Shown piece after piece: positions 16,654 to 24,589 of a stretch of DNA of 64,000 bases (position 1 is its first letter; every line of letters starts with the position of its first letter). A program made the position numbers and the translations under genes. Origin of the DNA: an uncultured Clostridia bacterium (GTDB taxonomy: Bacteria; Bacillota; Clostridia; Christensenellales; Borkfalkiaceae). The notes below the pieces were generated by a model. It was not told the DNA's origin and searched no databases. It saw only the letters and a list, made by a program, of their open reading frames with translations. Location of the stretch: assembly GCA_934272745.1 (NCBI GenBank), contig CAKQSI010000004.1, forward strand, positions 1-64,000, in the 5' to 3' direction.

Positions 16654-17628
16654 ATGACCAAAACTGATATGACGTTCGTCACGGGCGTGGTTCGGTCGAA
16701 AGAAAAAGACCTGATCCGGTCGGATACGCTCCGCCGCATGATCGACGAGGGGAGTGCGGAAGGGTTTCTGCGCTTTCTGACCGAGCGCGGTTTCGGCGGT
16801 GAGGAGATTTCCTCGATTTTCGATTACGAACGCCTTTTGACGAAGGAAGAAGAAGCGCTGATCGCCCTTCTTTCGTCCTCTTCGCCGGACGAACGGTATT
16901 TGACCTGCGCCCTTTCCGAAAACGATTATTTCAATGCCGAATGCGCCGTAAGAAAAGCGCGCGGATACCTGAAAACGGGCGGGTACCTGCCCGCAGGCAC
17001 GGTGTCCGTCGAGGCGCTGGAAGCCGCCGCCGCGGGCGACAAAAACGCGGCGGACGCCCGCTTCTTTCTGCCGATGACGAAGGCGCTTTCTATGCTGGAC
17101 GAAAACAAGGCTTCGGGCAGAAAACTCGCCACGTTGTTTTTATCGGCACGGAACGAGTTCCGGCAAAAGACCGCGAAAGACCGCGACCAGATTCTGCTTT
17201 TTTCGGCGGAAGCCGACGTGAAAAATCTGTCGGTCGCTTTCCGGTCGGAAAACGCCGCCAAGGCGGAAGAAGAGTATCTTCCCGGCGGGACGATCAGAAA
17301 AGAGGGGCTGAATCTCATCGCGGATAAAGAGGACGAAAAAGCGGAAAATTTCTTCCGTTTCACGGAAATTTATCCGCTGGTAAAGATAGGGCTTACCGAA
17401 CGGCAGGCGGGGATTCCGTTTACCGCGTTCGAGCGGGACGGGGAAGGCTTCGGTTTGAAAACGCTGAAAAAACGCCGGTTTGAAAACGACGGCGCCTTTC
17501 CGCTGACTCTGTATACGACTTATAAAAAAAGTGAGATCAAAAACGTGCGCATCGCGCTGTCGGGACTTTTAAACGGCGCTTCGCCCGAAAAAATTAAAGA
17601 ACGGTTGAGGGAAGGCTATGACGGATAA
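16654..17628 (+). CDS. ntpC: V-type ATPase subunit C (d-type, rotor socket)
   Basis: 324 residues, alpha-helical throughout, matching the V/A-ATPase C (AC39/d) family: an N-terminal VTGVVRSKEKDLIRSDTLRRM and internal YFNAECAVRKARGY segment. It forms the funnel connecting the central stalk (D and F) to the K ring. GGAG precedes the ATG. Its 3' end overlaps the subunit F gene by 11 bases, which suggests coupled translation. Confidence 0.92.
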   Translation: MTKTDMTFVTGVVRSKEKDLIRSDTLRRMIDEGSAEGFLRFLTERGFGGEEISSIFDYERLLTKEEEALIALLSSSSPDERYLTCALSENDYFNAECAVRKARGYLKTGGYLPAGTVSVEALEAAAAGDKNAADARFFLPMTKALSMLDENKASGRKLATLFLSARNEFRQKTAKDRDQILLFSAEADVKNLSVAFRSENAAKAEEEYLPGGTIRKEGLNLIADKEDEKAENFFRFTEIYPLVKIGLTERQAGIPFTAFERDGEGFGLKTLKKRRFENDGAFPLTLYTTYKKSEIKNVRIALSGLLNGASPEKIKERLREGYDG

Positions 17629-17944
17629 ATGTGCCATCATCGGGAAAGGGGAAAGCGTGCTTGCCTTTTCGGCGGCAGGCGTGGACGCCTTTTTTGCGGC
17701 GGACGCCGAAAGCGCAAAAGCCCTGCTGCGCAAAGCCGCGCAGACCTATCCCGTCATTTTTATTACCGACGATCTTGCGGCGGAACTTTCGGCGCTTATC
17801 GCCCGCATGGCGGAAAATCCCTATCCCGTCGTCGTGCCCGTTCCCGTTTCGGGCGGGAGAAGCGAATTTGCCCGCAATAAAATGAAAGAAGAGATGGACC
17901 GCGCGCTCGGCGTGGACGTTCTGTTTCAAAGAGAGGATAAATAA
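17618..17944 (+). CDS. ntpG: V-type ATPase subunit F (central stalk)
   Basis: 108 residues with the Rossmann-like fold pattern of V-type subunit F: CAIIGKGESVLAFSAAGV at the start, a central VIFITDDLAAEL strand-helix and a final VVVPVPVSGG. It binds subunit D in the rotating shaft. The gene overlaps ntpC at its start and shares one base with ntpA at its end. In E. hirae nomenclature this subunit is NtpG. Confidence 0.92.
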   Translation: MTDKCAIIGKGESVLAFSAAGVDAFFAADAESAKALLRKAAQTYPVIFITDDLAAELSALIARMAENPYPVVVPVPVSGGRSEFARNKMKEEMDRALGVDVLFQREDK

Positions 17945-19713
17945 TGCAAGGAAAAATCGTAAAGGTTTCCGGACCGCTGATCGAAGCGGAAGGTATGGCG
18001 GACGTCAAAATGTACGACGTCGTCCGCGTGGGGAAACATAAACTCATCGGCGAAGTGATCGAACTTCGCGGCGACCGCGCTTCCGTTCAGGTATATGAAG
18101 AAACGTCCGGTCTCGGCGTGGGCGACGTCGTCGAATCCGCAGGACACCCCCTTTCGGTGGAACTGGGGCCCGGTCTTATCGGCGGCATTTTCGACGGAAT
18201 TCAGCGCCCGCTGGAAAAAATCGTGCAGAAATACGGCGATCGTATCGAACGCGGTATGGACATCGATAATATCGATCACGAGAAAAAGTGGGACTTCGTC
18301 GCTACCAAAAAGGCGGGCGACTACGTGGAAGCGGGCGACGTGCTTGGTACGGTCAGCGAAACGCCCGTCGTACTGCACAAAATTATGGTTCCTTACGGCG
18401 TTAAAGGCGTGGTGAAAGAGATTTCGTCCGGCAGTTTTTCGATCACCGAAACGGTGGCGAAGATCGACCGCGACGGTTCGGTCACCGACGTCACCATGCT
18501 GACCCGCTGGCCGGTCAGAAAAGCCCGCCCGTATAAAGAAAAAATGACGCCGGACATGCCTATGGTTACGGGGCAGCGCGTCATCGATACGCTGTTTCCC
18601 ATTGCAAAAGGCGGCGTTGCGGCGGTGCCGGGACCGTTCGGCAGCGGTAAAACCGTCGTGCAGCACCAACTTGCAAAATGGGCGGACGCGGAGATCATCG
18701 TTTACGTCGGCTGCGGCGAACGCGGCAACGAAATGACCGACGTTCTTAATGAATTCCCCGCCTTAAAAGATCCCAAAACGGGCGAACCTCTGATGAAGCG
18801 CACGGTGCTTATCGCAAACACGTCCGATATGCCCGTTGCGGCAAGAGAAGCGTCTATTTACACCGGCATCACCATTGCGGAATATTTCCGCGATATGGGT
18901 TATAACGTCGCCATCATGGCGGACTCCACTTCCCGCTGGGCGGAAGCGCTCCGCGAAATGAGCGGCAGACTGGAAGAAATGCCGGGCGACGAAGGCTATC
19001 CCGCTTATCTGTCCTCCCGTCTTTCGGAGTTTTACGAGCGCGCGGGTATTGTCAAAGTGTTGGGAAAAGAAGACGTCACCGGCTCGGTTTCCGCCATCGG
19101 CGCGGTTTCCCCTCCGGGCGGCGACCTTTCGGAACCGGTCTCGCAGGCAACGCTCCGCATCGTCAAGGTGTTCTGGGGGCTGTCGGCGCAGCTTGCGTAC
19201 AAGCGGCACTTCCCGGCGATCGACTGGCTGATCAGTTATTCGCTTTACGCCGATCGCATGGCGGACTGGTATAAAGAAAACGCAGGGGAAGACTTTATGG
19301 AACTCCGCGCGTTTATCATGCACGTTCTGCAGGAAGAAGCAAGTCTGGACGAAATCGTCCGACTGGTCGGTATGGACGCGCTTTCCTATAAAGATCGTAT
19401 GACGATGGAAACGGCGAAAATGGTGCGCGAAGACTATCTGCATCAGAACGCCTTCCACGAAACCGACACGTATACTTCGCTGCACAAGCAGTTGCGCCTT
19501 CTCCGTCTGGTGAAGAAATTCTATGACCTCGGCAACAAAGCCGTGGCTTCCTATGCGGCGCTTGACGACGTGCTTTCCTGCCCGGCAAAAGAAAAGATCG
19601 GCAGAGCCAAGTATATCGAAGAAAAGGACGTAGACGGCGCGTTTGACGAGATCGAAGCGGAACTTTCCGCCGAAATGAAGGCTTTGACGGCGGGAGGAGA
19701 ACAGAATGTATAA
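17944..19713 (+). CDS. ntpA: V-type ATPase catalytic subunit A
   Basis: 589 residues, full length. It has an N-terminal beta barrel (1-70), the non-homologous A-subunit bulge (about 110-190), and a nucleotide-binding domain with Walker A GPFGSGKT (230-237). The switch and arginine-finger regions follow, including MADSTSRWAEALREMSGRLEEMP, and a helical C-terminus. Together with subunit B it forms the A3B3 head that hydrolyses or makes ATP. The start codon overlaps the ntpG stop. This is one of the surest calls in the window. Confidence 0.98.
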   Translation: MQGKIVKVSGPLIEAEGMADVKMYDVVRVGKHKLIGEVIELRGDRASVQVYEETSGLGVGDVVESAGHPLSVELGPGLIGGIFDGIQRPLEKIVQKYGDRIERGMDIDNIDHEKKWDFVATKKAGDYVEAGDVLGTVSETPVVLHKIMVPYGVKGVVKEISSGSFSITETVAKIDRDGSVTDVTMLTRWPVRKARPYKEKMTPDMPMVTGQRVIDTLFPIAKGGVAAVPGPFGSGKTVVQHQLAKWADAEIIVYVGCGERGNEMTDVLNEFPALKDPKTGEPLMKRTVLIANTSDMPVAAREASIYTGITIAEYFRDMGYNVAIMADSTSRWAEALREMSGRLEEMPGDEGYPAYLSSRLSEFYERAGIVKVLGKEDVTGSVSAIGAVSPPGGDLSEPVSQATLRIVKVFWGLSAQLAYKRHFPAIDWLISYSLYADRMADWYKENAGEDFMELRAFIMHVLQEEASLDEIVRLVGMDALSYKDRMTMETAKMVREDYLHQNAFHETDTYTSLHKQLRLLRLVKKFYDLGNKAVASYAALDDVLSCPAKEKIGRAKYIEEKDVDGAFDEIEAELSAEMKALTAGGEQNV

Positions 19714-21076
19714 GGAATATAAAACCATCAAAGAGGTCGTCGGGCCTTTGATGCTGGTGGAAAACGTCGAGGGCGTCAAGTACGACGAGCTGGTAGAAGT
19801 CGTGCAGGAAAACGGGGAAGTGCGCCGCGGCAAAGTGCTGGAAGTTGTGGACGACAAAGCCGTCGTGCAGTTGTTTGAAAACACACAGGGCTTGAAGATT
19901 TCCACCGCAAAGGCGCGCTTTCTGGGGCGCAGCCTGTCGCTTGCCGTTTCCGAAGACATGCTGGGACGGGTATTCGACGGCATGGGCAACCCCCGGGACG
20001 GCGGCGCGCCCATCATTCCCGAAAAGAGAATGGACATCAACGGCAGCCCCATCAATCCTGCGGCAAGAGATTACCCCAACGAGTTTATACAGACGGGCAT
20101 TTCCGCCATCGACGGACTGAATACGCTGGTCAGAGGGCAGAAACTTCCCGTGTTCTCCATGAGCGGACTTCCGCACGCCGAACTTGCCGCGCAGATCGCC
20201 CGGCAGGCAAGGGTCAAGGGTTCGGGCGAGAAATTCGCCGTCGTCTTTGCCGCGATCGGTATTACGTTTGAAGAAGCGGAATATTTCATCAACGACTTTA
20301 AAAAGACGGGCGCGATCGAACGTACGGTGCTGTTTACCAACCTTGCGAACGACCCCGCCATCGAACGTATCGCAACCCCGCGTATGGCGCTGACCGCCGC
20401 GGAATATCTGGCGTTCGACCTCGGCATGCACGTCCTCGTCATCATGACGGATATCACCAACTATGCCGAAGCCCTGCGTGAAGTTTCCGCCGCCAGAAAG
20501 GAAGTTCCCGGCAGACGCGGCTATCCCGGCTACCTGTATACCGACCTCGCCACGCTGTACGAACGCGCGGGCAGAATCCGCGGCAAAGCGGGTTCTATCA
20601 CGCAGATTCCTATTCTGACCATGCCCGAAGACGATAAAACGCACCCCATTCCCGACCTTACTGGGTATATTACCGAAGGGCAGATCATTCTTTCGCGCGA
20701 ACTTTATAAACGCGGCGTCAATCCGCCCATCGACGTGCTCCCGTCCCTTTCCCGTCTGAAAGACAAGGGCATCGGCGACGGCAAAACGCGCGAGGATCAC
20801 GCCGATACCATGAATCAGTTGTTTGCGGCGTACGCAAGGGGAAAAGAGTGCAAAGAACTTTCCGCCATTTTAGGCGACGCGGCGCTGACCGAAACCGACA
20901 AACTGTACGCGAAATTCGCCGCGGAGTTCGAGCGGGAATACGTTTCGCAGGGCTTTACCGCCGACCGCAGTATCGAAGAAACGCTGGATATCGGATGGAA
21001 ACTTTTGTCCCTGTTGCCGCGTGCGGAACTCAAGCGTATCAAAGAAAAGTATATCGAAAAATATCTTAAAAACTGA
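19706..21076 (+). CDS. ntpB: V-type ATPase subunit B (non-catalytic)
   Basis: 456 residues, with the family start YKEYKTIKEVVGPLMLVENV. It has a nucleotide-binding fold without a Walker A lysine motif (SMSGLPHAELAAQIARQA in its place), as is normal for B subunits. The conserved SAARKEVPGRRGYPGYLYTDLA segment and helical tail are present. It overlaps ntpA by eight bases, with GGAGG just upstream within ntpA. Confidence 0.98.
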   Translation: MYKEYKTIKEVVGPLMLVENVEGVKYDELVEVVQENGEVRRGKVLEVVDDKAVVQLFENTQGLKISTAKARFLGRSLSLAVSEDMLGRVFDGMGNPRDGGAPIIPEKRMDINGSPINPAARDYPNEFIQTGISAIDGLNTLVRGQKLPVFSMSGLPHAELAAQIARQARVKGSGEKFAVVFAAIGITFEEAEYFINDFKKTGAIERTVLFTNLANDPAIERIATPRMALTAAEYLAFDLGMHVLVIMTDITNYAEALREVSAARKEVPGRRGYPGYLYTDLATLYERAGRIRGKAGSITQIPILTMPEDDKTHPIPDLTGYITEGQIILSRELYKRGVNPPIDVLPSLSRLKDKGIGDGKTREDHADTMNQLFAAYARGKECKELSAILGDAALTETDKLYAKFAAEFEREYVSQGFTADRSIEETLDIGWKLLSLLPRAELKRIKEKYIEKYLKN

Positions 21077-21087
21077 CGGAGGGGTTT

Positions 21088-21720
21088 ATGGCAAGACTGA
21101 ACGTCAACCCCACGCGAATGGAACTGAAAAAGTTGAAAACGCGGCTTTCCACAGCCGTTCGCGGGCATAAATTATTAAAGGATAAGACCGACGAAATGAT
21201 CCGCCGCTTTTCCGCGCTGATCAAGGAAAACAAACGTCTGCGGGACGAGGCGGAAGCCATTCTCGCGGGGTCCTTGGCAGACTTCGGCATGGCGCGGGGA
21301 CTCATTCCGCTTGCCGCTGCGGAAAAGGCGTTTTCCATGCCTTCTTCCGGGGTAGAAGCGGAGTTTTCCACCGGCTACGTCATGAGCGTGGAAGTCCCTA
21401 AAATCACCGTAAAGGAGCGGGAAGAATCTTCGGAATACCCTTACGCCTTTACCGAAATCCCGGGAGAAGCCGACCGTGCGGTAAAAAACGTTTCCCGCGC
21501 GGTGGAAGTGCTGCTTCGCCTTGCGGAGGTGGAAAAAACGGCGGAAATGCTTTCGTTTGAAATCGAACGAAGCAAGCGCCGCGTCAACGCGCTGGAATAC
21601 GTGATGATTCCCAATCTGGAAGAAACCATCGCCTACGTCCGCAGCAAGTTGGATGAAAACGAACGCGCCGCAGCCGTCCGGCTGATGAAAGTGAAAAGTA
21701 TGATCGACGAGAGAGGCTGA
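21088..21720 (+). CDS. ntpD: V-type ATPase subunit D (central shaft)
   Basis: 210 residues forming the two long antiparallel helices of the rotor shaft, with the signature start LNVNPTRMELKKLKTRL and RGHKLLKDKTDEM, and the C-terminal RRVNALEYVMIPNLEETI. GGAGGGG precedes the ATG. It is the last gene of the operon; the stop codon lies in the terminator stem. Confidence 0.97.
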   Translation: MARLNVNPTRMELKKLKTRLSTAVRGHKLLKDKTDEMIRRFSALIKENKRLRDEAEAILAGSLADFGMARGLIPLAAAEKAFSMPSSGVEAEFSTGYVMSVEVPKITVKEREESSEYPYAFTEIPGEADRAVKNVSRAVEVLLRLAEVEKTAEMLSFEIERSKRRVNALEYVMIPNLEETIAYVRSKLDENERAAAVRLMKVKSMIDERG

Positions 21721-21740
21721 GGTTTCAGCCTCTCTTTTTT
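21711..21740 (+). terminator. Terminator of the V-ATPase operon
   Basis: A perfect 10-bp stem GAGAGGCTGA (21711-21720) with TCAGCCTCTC (21725-21734), loop GGTT, followed by TTTTTT. The 5' arm includes the ntpD stop codon. Confidence 0.95.
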
Positions 21741-21749
21741 ATGGCTTGA

Positions 21750-21940
21750 GCACGGCGCTGCCGGGGGTATCATTGCGGAGCGCTGCGGCTTGCAGGATCG
21801 GGCACGGCGCTGCCGGTGGATCATTGCGGAGCGCCGGCAGGCTTGGGGCGGGAAACTTCCGAGGTTTTGGCGAACGGGTCGCCGTTTTGGCACGGCGCTG
21901 CCGGGGTATCATTGCGGAGCGCTGCGGCTTGCAGGATCGG
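21750..21940. repeat. Three copies of a 50-base intergenic repeat
   Basis: Copies at 21750-21801, 21802-21851 and 21890-21940 share GCACGGCGCTGCCGG followed by ATCATTGCGGAGCGC. Copies 1 and 3 are almost identical over their whole length, ending GGCTTGCAGGATCGG; copy 2 diverges in its last third. The remainder up to 22067 holds a long-loop CCCCGCCG/CGGCGGG inverted repeat and no gene. Confidence 0.8.
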
Positions 21941-22067
21941 CGAACGGTAAAATTTCAACTGAAAAACCCCGCCGTTTCCGGCAGGAACTCCCCGAAATTT
22001 CATAAGAAATGCGAAAATGCGGCGGGTTTTCCTTTTCAAACTGCAAAAAAAGTGCTAAAATGGTGCT

Positions 22068-24476
22068 ATGACGGAACTTTTAGCGCCTGCGGGCGATCTC
22101 AACTGTTTTTATGCCGCGGTCAACCACGGAGCGGACGCGGTCTATCTGGGACTAAAAAATTTTTCCGCGCGCAGCAGCGCGGGAAATTTTTCCATCGACG
22201 AATTAAAACAAGCGACGGATTACGCCGCTTTATTCGGCGTGAAAGTTTACGTGACCGTCAATACCGTAATCAAGGAAGAGGAACTTTTTGAAGTTTTGAA
22301 AGCCGTGCTTTCCGCGTACCTTGCGGGGGCGGACGGCTTTATCGTACAGGACTTTTATTTCGGCAAAATGCTGAAAGAGGTTTTTCCGTTTTTAGAACTG
22401 CACCTTTCCACGCAGGCGGGCGTATGCAACACTTTTTTTGCAAAGGCGGCGAAAAACGCCGGCTATTCCCGCGTAGTGCTTTCCCGGGAACTGCCTCTTT
22501 CGGATATCGAAGCCATATCCCAAAAAGCGGAAACCGAAGCCTTTATTCAGGGCGCGATGTGTACTGCTTTTTCCGGTCACTGCTATTTTTCCTCGTTTGT
22601 CGGGGGAAACAGCGGCAACCGCGGCAGATGCAAACAGCCCTGCCGGAAAAAATACACGTTTATCACGGGCGGCGTTCCTGCCGAACCCGCCTACGCCATT
22701 TCCCTGTCCGATCTCTTTGCGGGCGAAACCGGGATCAGCGCGCTGAAAAACGCCGGCGTGACCTCGTTCAAAATCGAGGGCAGAATGCGGCGGGAGGAGT
22801 ACGTCGCCGCCGCGACCGATTATTACCGCGCCCTATTGGACGGAAAACCGGGCGATCCGGAACCCATCTATAAGACCTATAACCGCGGCGATTATTCCAA
22901 GGGGTACTGGTTCGGGCAGGACAAAAATCTGATTTCGGATAAAGTGCAAAGCCACAAAGGCGTTAAAATCGGGGTGGTTGCGGAAGTGCGCGGCAAAACG
23001 GCGCTTGTCCGCTCCCGCTATTTCGGGAAGAAAGGGGACGGATTCAAGATCCTTTGCGACGGAAAAGAAACGGGCGGCGCCGTGTTTCTTGCTTCCGCGC
23101 CCGAAAAAGGCGGGTTTACCGTTTCTTTCGGCGGAAAGGTTTCCCCGGGGGACAGCGTGCACCTGACGACCGACGCGGGGCTGAAAGCCAGACTTGCCGA
23201 AAGAAAGCGCCTGCTCCCCGTAGAACTGACCGTAAAAATTACCAAAGACGGAGCAACGCTGACGCTGCTTTCGGGCGAAACGGAGGTTTCGTCGGAAAGT
23301 AAAGACGTTTTCCCTGCCGAAAACGCGCCGCTCGATAAAGCGGGCGTTTCCGAACAAATGCAAAAGACCGCCGGACTTCCGGTGGAAATCACGCTGCTCC
23401 GCGTGCGCGTGGGCGCCGGCCTGTTTATGACCAAAGCCGCCTTAAACGCCATGCGGCGGGAAGCGTACGATAAACTGTTTGCCGCCCTCCGCGCGAAAAA
23501 ACGCGGGGAACGCGCCGAGTTCGTTTTAGAGGACATGGCAAGCGCCGGACTTTCGCTGCTATCCGAAATCCGCGGCGAGGTATGCGGAAAGAGTTCCTAT
23601 GCGGGCGAAAATCCGGCGGAAACAACGGGCACCGCTCGGGCAGCAACAGATTCCCGCACGGGCGCCATAACGGCAAGCGCGCTGACGACAGGCGATATAA
23701 CAGGCTTCGTACAGGCGAATAAAACGGAACGGCAAAAACGCCGCGCCGTCGTTTCGGATACGTTTGATTTTCCGCTTGAGGCTTATAACGACCTGATTTT
23801 TGCGCCCAACGACTATCATAATCAGGCGGAAATCGACGCCTTTTTCCGGCAGACGGAGGGGTTTGCCGGCGATAAATACCTGTTTTTGCCCGCCTATTTT
23901 ACGGACGGCGACGCCGAAGTGGTATACCCGTACGTCAAGCGCTTTCACGGCGTCTTTTCGGAAGGGGGCTACGGCGCGGAGTTTGCCGCCCGGTTAAAAC
24001 TTCCGCTGTTCGCGGGGGAAGAAAACAACGCGACGAACACCGTGGATATTGCGGGATTAAAAGCCGCCGGGGCGGAAAAAATCTGCCTTTCCAAAGAACT
24101 TTCGATGGGCGAAATCGAAAACATTATGGACGGCTCCGCTTATGCCCTGTGCATGGGCAGCGTGCGGCTGATGTTGCTTTGTTATTGCCCGTTCCGCCAG
24201 AGGTGTAAGACCTGCAAAATCACCGGCGCGTTTTTTATGAAAGACGAGGAGGGGCGCACGTTCCCCGTGCGCAGATACCGCTTAAACGGTTGCCGGTTTG
24301 AAATTTATAATAATCTGCCGCTGTCTTACCAGCGGGGAAACTGGAACGAACTGTATTCTTTTCTCGCCGTCCCTGCGGAAGAACGCAAAAAAATTTCTGT
24401 AATGCTCCTTTCCGGCGGGGAAAAACAAGTCTTTTCTTCGGCGTTTTCCGGACATTTCCGCCGCGGCGTGGAATAA
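22068..24476 (+). CDS. U32-family peptidase-like protein (RlhA/TrhP type)
   Basis: 802 residues. The N-terminal half is a peptidase U32 domain: MTELLAPAGDLNCFYAAVNHG, GADAVYLGLKNFSAR, and the U32 signature EAFIQGAMC...SGHCYFS at about 157-174. Conserved Cys at 165, 172, 188 and 192 could hold a metal or Fe-S site. Members of this family (RlhA, TrhP/YegQ) are now linked to RNA hydroxylation rather than proteolysis. The C-terminal part holds a second TIM-barrel-like segment with another Cys cluster (CYCPFRQRCKTCK). Residues about 503-559 are a low-complexity Thr/Ala/Gly-rich insert. The ATG at 22068 follows a weak site. Substrate cannot be told from sequence. Confidence 0.9.
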   Translation: MTELLAPAGDLNCFYAAVNHGADAVYLGLKNFSARSSAGNFSIDELKQATDYAALFGVKVYVTVNTVIKEEELFEVLKAVLSAYLAGADGFIVQDFYFGKMLKEVFPFLELHLSTQAGVCNTFFAKAAKNAGYSRVVLSRELPLSDIEAISQKAETEAFIQGAMCTAFSGHCYFSSFVGGNSGNRGRCKQPCRKKYTFITGGVPAEPAYAISLSDLFAGETGISALKNAGVTSFKIEGRMRREEYVAAATDYYRALLDGKPGDPEPIYKTYNRGDYSKGYWFGQDKNLISDKVQSHKGVKIGVVAEVRGKTALVRSRYFGKKGDGFKILCDGKETGGAVFLASAPEKGGFTVSFGGKVSPGDSVHLTTDAGLKARLAERKRLLPVELTVKITKDGATLTLLSGETEVSSESKDVFPAENAPLDKAGVSEQMQKTAGLPVEITLLRVRVGAGLFMTKAALNAMRREAYDKLFAALRAKKRGERAEFVLEDMASAGLSLLSEIRGEVCGKSSYAGENPAETTGTARAATDSRTGAITASALTTGDITGFVQANKTERQKRRAVVSDTFDFPLEAYNDLIFAPNDYHNQAEIDAFFRQTEGFAGDKYLFLPAYFTDGDAEVVYPYVKRFHGVFSEGGYGAEFAARLKLPLFAGEENNATNTVDIAGLKAAGAEKICLSKELSMGEIENIMDGSAYALCMGSVRLMLLCYCPFRQRCKTCKITGAFFMKDEEGRTFPVRRYRLNGCRFEIYNNLPLSYQRGNWNELYSFLAVPAEERKKISVMLLSGGEKQVFSSAFSGHFRRGVE

Positions 24477-24589
24477 GCGCCGGCACGAAATAGCAGGGGA
24501 ATCCGCCGGGAAAATTTAACCCGGACGAAAATACCCGGCAGACAGCCCGAAAAAACAACAAAAACAAACCGACACGGAGATCCCGAAAA

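Noticed and set aside
13000..21720. F-type ATP synthase as the identity of the ATPase operon
   Set aside because: Subunit set and order (I, K, E, C, F, A, B, D), the A-subunit bulge and the duplicated proteolipid are specific to the V/A type.
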